DNA from: Clostridiales bacterium
Lineage (GTDB): Bacteria; Bacillota; Clostridia; Christensenellales; DUVY01
Assembly (NCBI GenBank): GCA_031290295.1
Contig: JAITNT010000191.1
Coordinates: 1 to 23,978 of the forward strand
Direction: 5' to 3'
DNA: 23,978 bases
Shown: positions 23,052 through 23,978 of the stretch, piece by piece
Position numbering within the stretch: position 1 is the stretch's first letter
Layout of the letters: every line of letters starts with the position of its first letter
Program-made: the position numbers and the translations under genes
The notes under the pieces: generated by a model
The model's database searches: none
What the model saw: the letters and a program-made list of their open reading frames with translations, nothing else
Told to the model about the DNA's origin: nothing

Positions 23052-23141
23052 TTAACAAGCCCTGCGCGAATCGGTGCTCGGGCAACATCGCCGACATCGC
23101 ATGCTTGCGAGCTTGTAATAGTTAACGCTTTGTTTTTTCAT
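23052..23141 (-). CDS. 29-residue cysteine-rich leader peptide, putative attenuator ORF
   Basis: The ATG at 23141 lies five bases after GGAGG, and the ORF ends in TAA at 23054-23052. The peptide starts MKKQSVNYYKLASM, has Cys16, Cys19 and Cys20 in an RCRRCC core, and ends with Cys29. Cys codons are TGT, TGT, TGC and TGT. It lies in the leader of a transcript whose next genes are a thioredoxin-like lipoprotein and a cystine symporter. Ribosome stalling at clustered codons for the end-product amino acid is the principle of amino-acid attenuators, and cysteine-codon leader ORFs are known in actinobacteria. A longer in-frame start at 23177 adds one more Cys but has no ribosome site. Short length means chance cannot be excluded. 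Confidence 0.6.
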   Translation of the reverse strand: MKKQSVNYYKLASMRCRRCCPSTDSRRAC

Positions 23142-23158
23142 TTCTGCCTCCGTTCTTT

Positions 23159-23184
23159 CACATATTATAGTTTTCATATATGTG
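23159..23184. promoter_or_regulatory. Inverted repeat in the 5' leader of the cystine operon
   Basis: CACATAT (23159-23165) and ATATGTG (23178-23184) are perfect inverted repeats separated by 12 bases, about 15-35 bases after the predicted transcription start and just before the leader ORF's ribosome site. It may be a repressor site or an RNA hairpin. GTGAAAG occurs on both sides of it in the transcript. Confidence 0.45.
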
Positions 23185-23201
23185 ATGTATGCTTTCACAG
23201 T

Positions 23202-23230
23202 ATAATACACCCCCGCTATATCCTTGTCAA
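23202..23230 (-). promoter_or_regulatory. Strong sigma-A promoter of the cystine operon
   Basis: TTGACA (23230-23225 on the minus strand), 17-base spacer, TATTAT (23207-23202). The expected start is near 23195, giving a leader of about 260 bases before the first large gene at 22936. That long leader contains the cysteine-rich ORF. Confidence 0.75.
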
Positions 23231-23270
23231 GCGTTTTTTGCTATTATTTTTGAATAAATCAAATAATTTT

Positions 23271-23795
23271 TTAAGCCTTGAGCGCCTTATCTAATTCTCT
23301 CGCCCAAACGGCGGTAAGGGCTTCCAACGTTGCCGCCGCGTTTGCGGGGCTTGTCGACGGCATTTTGACAAACGGTATACCTGCGTCGGGATTATATTTG
23401 ACGGCAATGCCGTATGCCAACGCGCCGTTGCATAATATTTTTCGTATAGGGTACGCGCGTATCATTTTTTTGATATCGACGGGAACGACGTTCGTTACCG
23501 AGGCGTCCGACGAGCCGGTTATATCGCACTCATAAACGGAGTCGTACAGCGCGATACGCTTTTCGAGAAGCCGCTCCCTTTTATAATCCGGCGAAGCGCC
23601 GGTCAAATCGCAACCGCAGTAATCGCTCATTATCCGCCAAAATCTATTTTGCGGGTGCATATAATAAAAGCCGTACTCCGCCGATTTAACCGAGGGCACG
23701 CTCCCCAAAATCAACGCCGCCGACCGCCCGTCGATTATCGGACTGAACGGGTGTACTATGTGCCTTATCCCTATTTTTTCACCGTGCGTATTCAT
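23271..23795 (-). CDS. DNA-deoxyinosine (hypoxanthine) glycosylase, uracil-DNA glycosylase superfamily
   Basis: About 174 residues from the ATG at 23795, preceded by AAAAGGGG; an upstream ATG at 23819 would add eight residues but has no ribosome site. The family signature is clear: LILGSVPSVKSAEYGFYYMHPQNRFWRIM near the N-terminus (GSxPS and YYxHPxNxFW), and MPSTSPANAA near the C-terminus, the second active-site motif of this superfamily. These enzymes remove hypoxanthine arising from adenine deamination in DNA, starting base-excision repair in the cytoplasm. The gene appears to stand alone: its stop is 41 bases upstream of the -35 of the cystine operon promoter. An A/T-rich stretch separates them, with no obvious terminator hairpin. 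Confidence 0.87.
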   Translation of the reverse strand: MNTHGEKIGIRHIVHPFSPIIDGRSAALILGSVPSVKSAEYGFYYMHPQNRFWRIMSDYCGCDLTGASPDYKRERLLEKRIALYDSVYECDITGSSDASVTNVVPVDIKKMIRAYPIRKILCNGALAYGIAVKYNPDAGIPFVKMPSTSPANAAATLEALTAVWARELDKALKA

Positions 23796-23808
23796 TCCCC
23801 TTTTACTC

Positions 23809-23839
23809 CCGCCCCCCATACAATCAAAACCCTATCCAT
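23809..23839 (+). repeat. Dispersed intergenic repeat, copy 3
   Basis: CCGCCCCCCATACAATCAAA followed by ACCCTATCCAT, related to the first part of the composite repeats at 17116 and 17191. A second copy starts 42 bases further right. Confidence 0.5.
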
Positions 23840-23850
23840 GCTCGTGCCAC

Positions 23851-23887
23851 CCGCCCTCCATACAAATCAAACAATCCTATCCGTCAT
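23851..23887 (+). repeat. Dispersed intergenic repeat, copy 4
   Basis: CCGCCCTCCATACAAATCAA, then a variable step, then CCTATCCGTCAT. It matches copy 3 with one inserted base and a diverged centre. It ends where the possible IS terminus (TTAGACTTGTTGCAAAAC) begins. Confidence 0.5.
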
Positions 23888-23895
23888 TAGACTTG

Positions 23896-23924
23896 TTGCA
23901 AAACCTCTTCAAGTATGATATAAT
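23896..23924 (+). promoter_or_regulatory. Sigma-A promoter of the right-edge gene
   Basis: TTGCAA (23896-23901), 17-base spacer, perfect TATAAT (23919-23924). The predicted start coincides with, or lies within a few bases of, the ATG at 23931, so the mRNA would be almost leaderless. AGAGG sits only one base before the ATG. Confidence 0.6.
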
Positions 23925-23930
23925 AGAGGT

Positions 23931-23978
23931 ATGAAGTATGAGATAATAAAAGGGTACAAAAGCGAGGTATTTAGGCAA
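23931..23978 (+). CDS. N-terminal fragment of a plus-strand gene, possibly an IS5-type transposase
   Basis: Sixteen codons reach the right edge, reading MKYEIIKGYKSEVFRQ. This opening resembles the start of some IS5-group transposases (a Lys/Glu-rich MKYExIK...FRxL beginning before a helix-turn-helix). The sequence TAGACTTGTTGCAAAACC about 45 bases upstream looks like the terminal inverted repeat of such elements. Only the first residues are available, so the family is a suggestion. It is the only gene in the window on the plus strand. Confidence 0.4.
   Translation, partial: MKYEIIKGYKSEVFRQ

Noticed and set aside
23142..23177. Longer version of the cysteine-rich leader ORF starting at 23177
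   Set aside because: In frame and with one more Cys codon, but no Shine-Dalgarno precedes it, whereas GGAGG is correctly placed for the ATG at 23141.

Overview
The window reads like a chromosomal segment from an anaerobic, Gram-positive-type bacterium, most likely an uncultured clostridial (Bacillota) lineage. The evidence is indirect: many lipobox lipoproteins, an SLH-like domain, a CUT1 sugar ABC transporter with no ATPase gene of its own, a CotH-family protein, AGGAGG-type ribosome binding sites and near-consensus sigma-A promoters. Nothing in the sequence fixes the species. Every complete gene is on the minus strand; the only plus-strand gene is a fragment at the right edge. No rRNA, tRNA or CRISPR array was seen.

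Region A (1-15135, read right to left) is a carbohydrate-use locus. A LacI-family regulator (14022-15026) has a near-consensus promoter bracketed by two CG-centred palindromes. A third copy of the palindrome lies ahead of a sugar-binding lipoprotein (12454-13761). Then come two ABC permeases, a 1606-residue lipoprotein (X2-like domain, GxGYxYP putative glycoside hydrolase, six C-terminal beta modules), a small lipoprotein, a second GxGYxYP protein with SLH-like repeats, a GH38/DUF5054-like putative alpha-mannosidase with a TTG start, and the first 103 codons of what may be a class I mannose-6-phosphate isomerase. The order suggests capture, import and breakdown of a mannose-containing glycan under LacI-type control. 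The substrate is inferred.

Region B (15199-17400) has a CotH-kinase-family lipoprotein with its own TTGACA-17-TAGAAT promoter. Upstream is a gene-free stretch of about 440 bp holding a perfect 18-bp hairpin and several dispersed intergenic repeat types.

Region C (17398-23230) is the most unusual part. A strong promoter leads into a short ORF for a 29-residue peptide with four cysteines (RCRRCC core, last residue Cys). Next come a 675-residue lipoprotein with a collagen-like stretch and two apparent thioredoxin-fold segments (one with WCPNS), a TcyP-type L-cystine symporter, and a 613-residue paralogue of the first lipoprotein. A cysteine-codon leader ORF ahead of a cystine transporter flanked by paralogous thioredoxin-like lipoproteins suggests a cysteine-responsive cystine acquisition or extracellular thiol operon that I do not recognise as described.

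Region D (23271-23978) holds a hypoxanthine (deoxyinosine) DNA glycosylase, two more copies of a dispersed repeat, and the promoter and first 16 codons of a plus-strand gene that may be an IS transposase.
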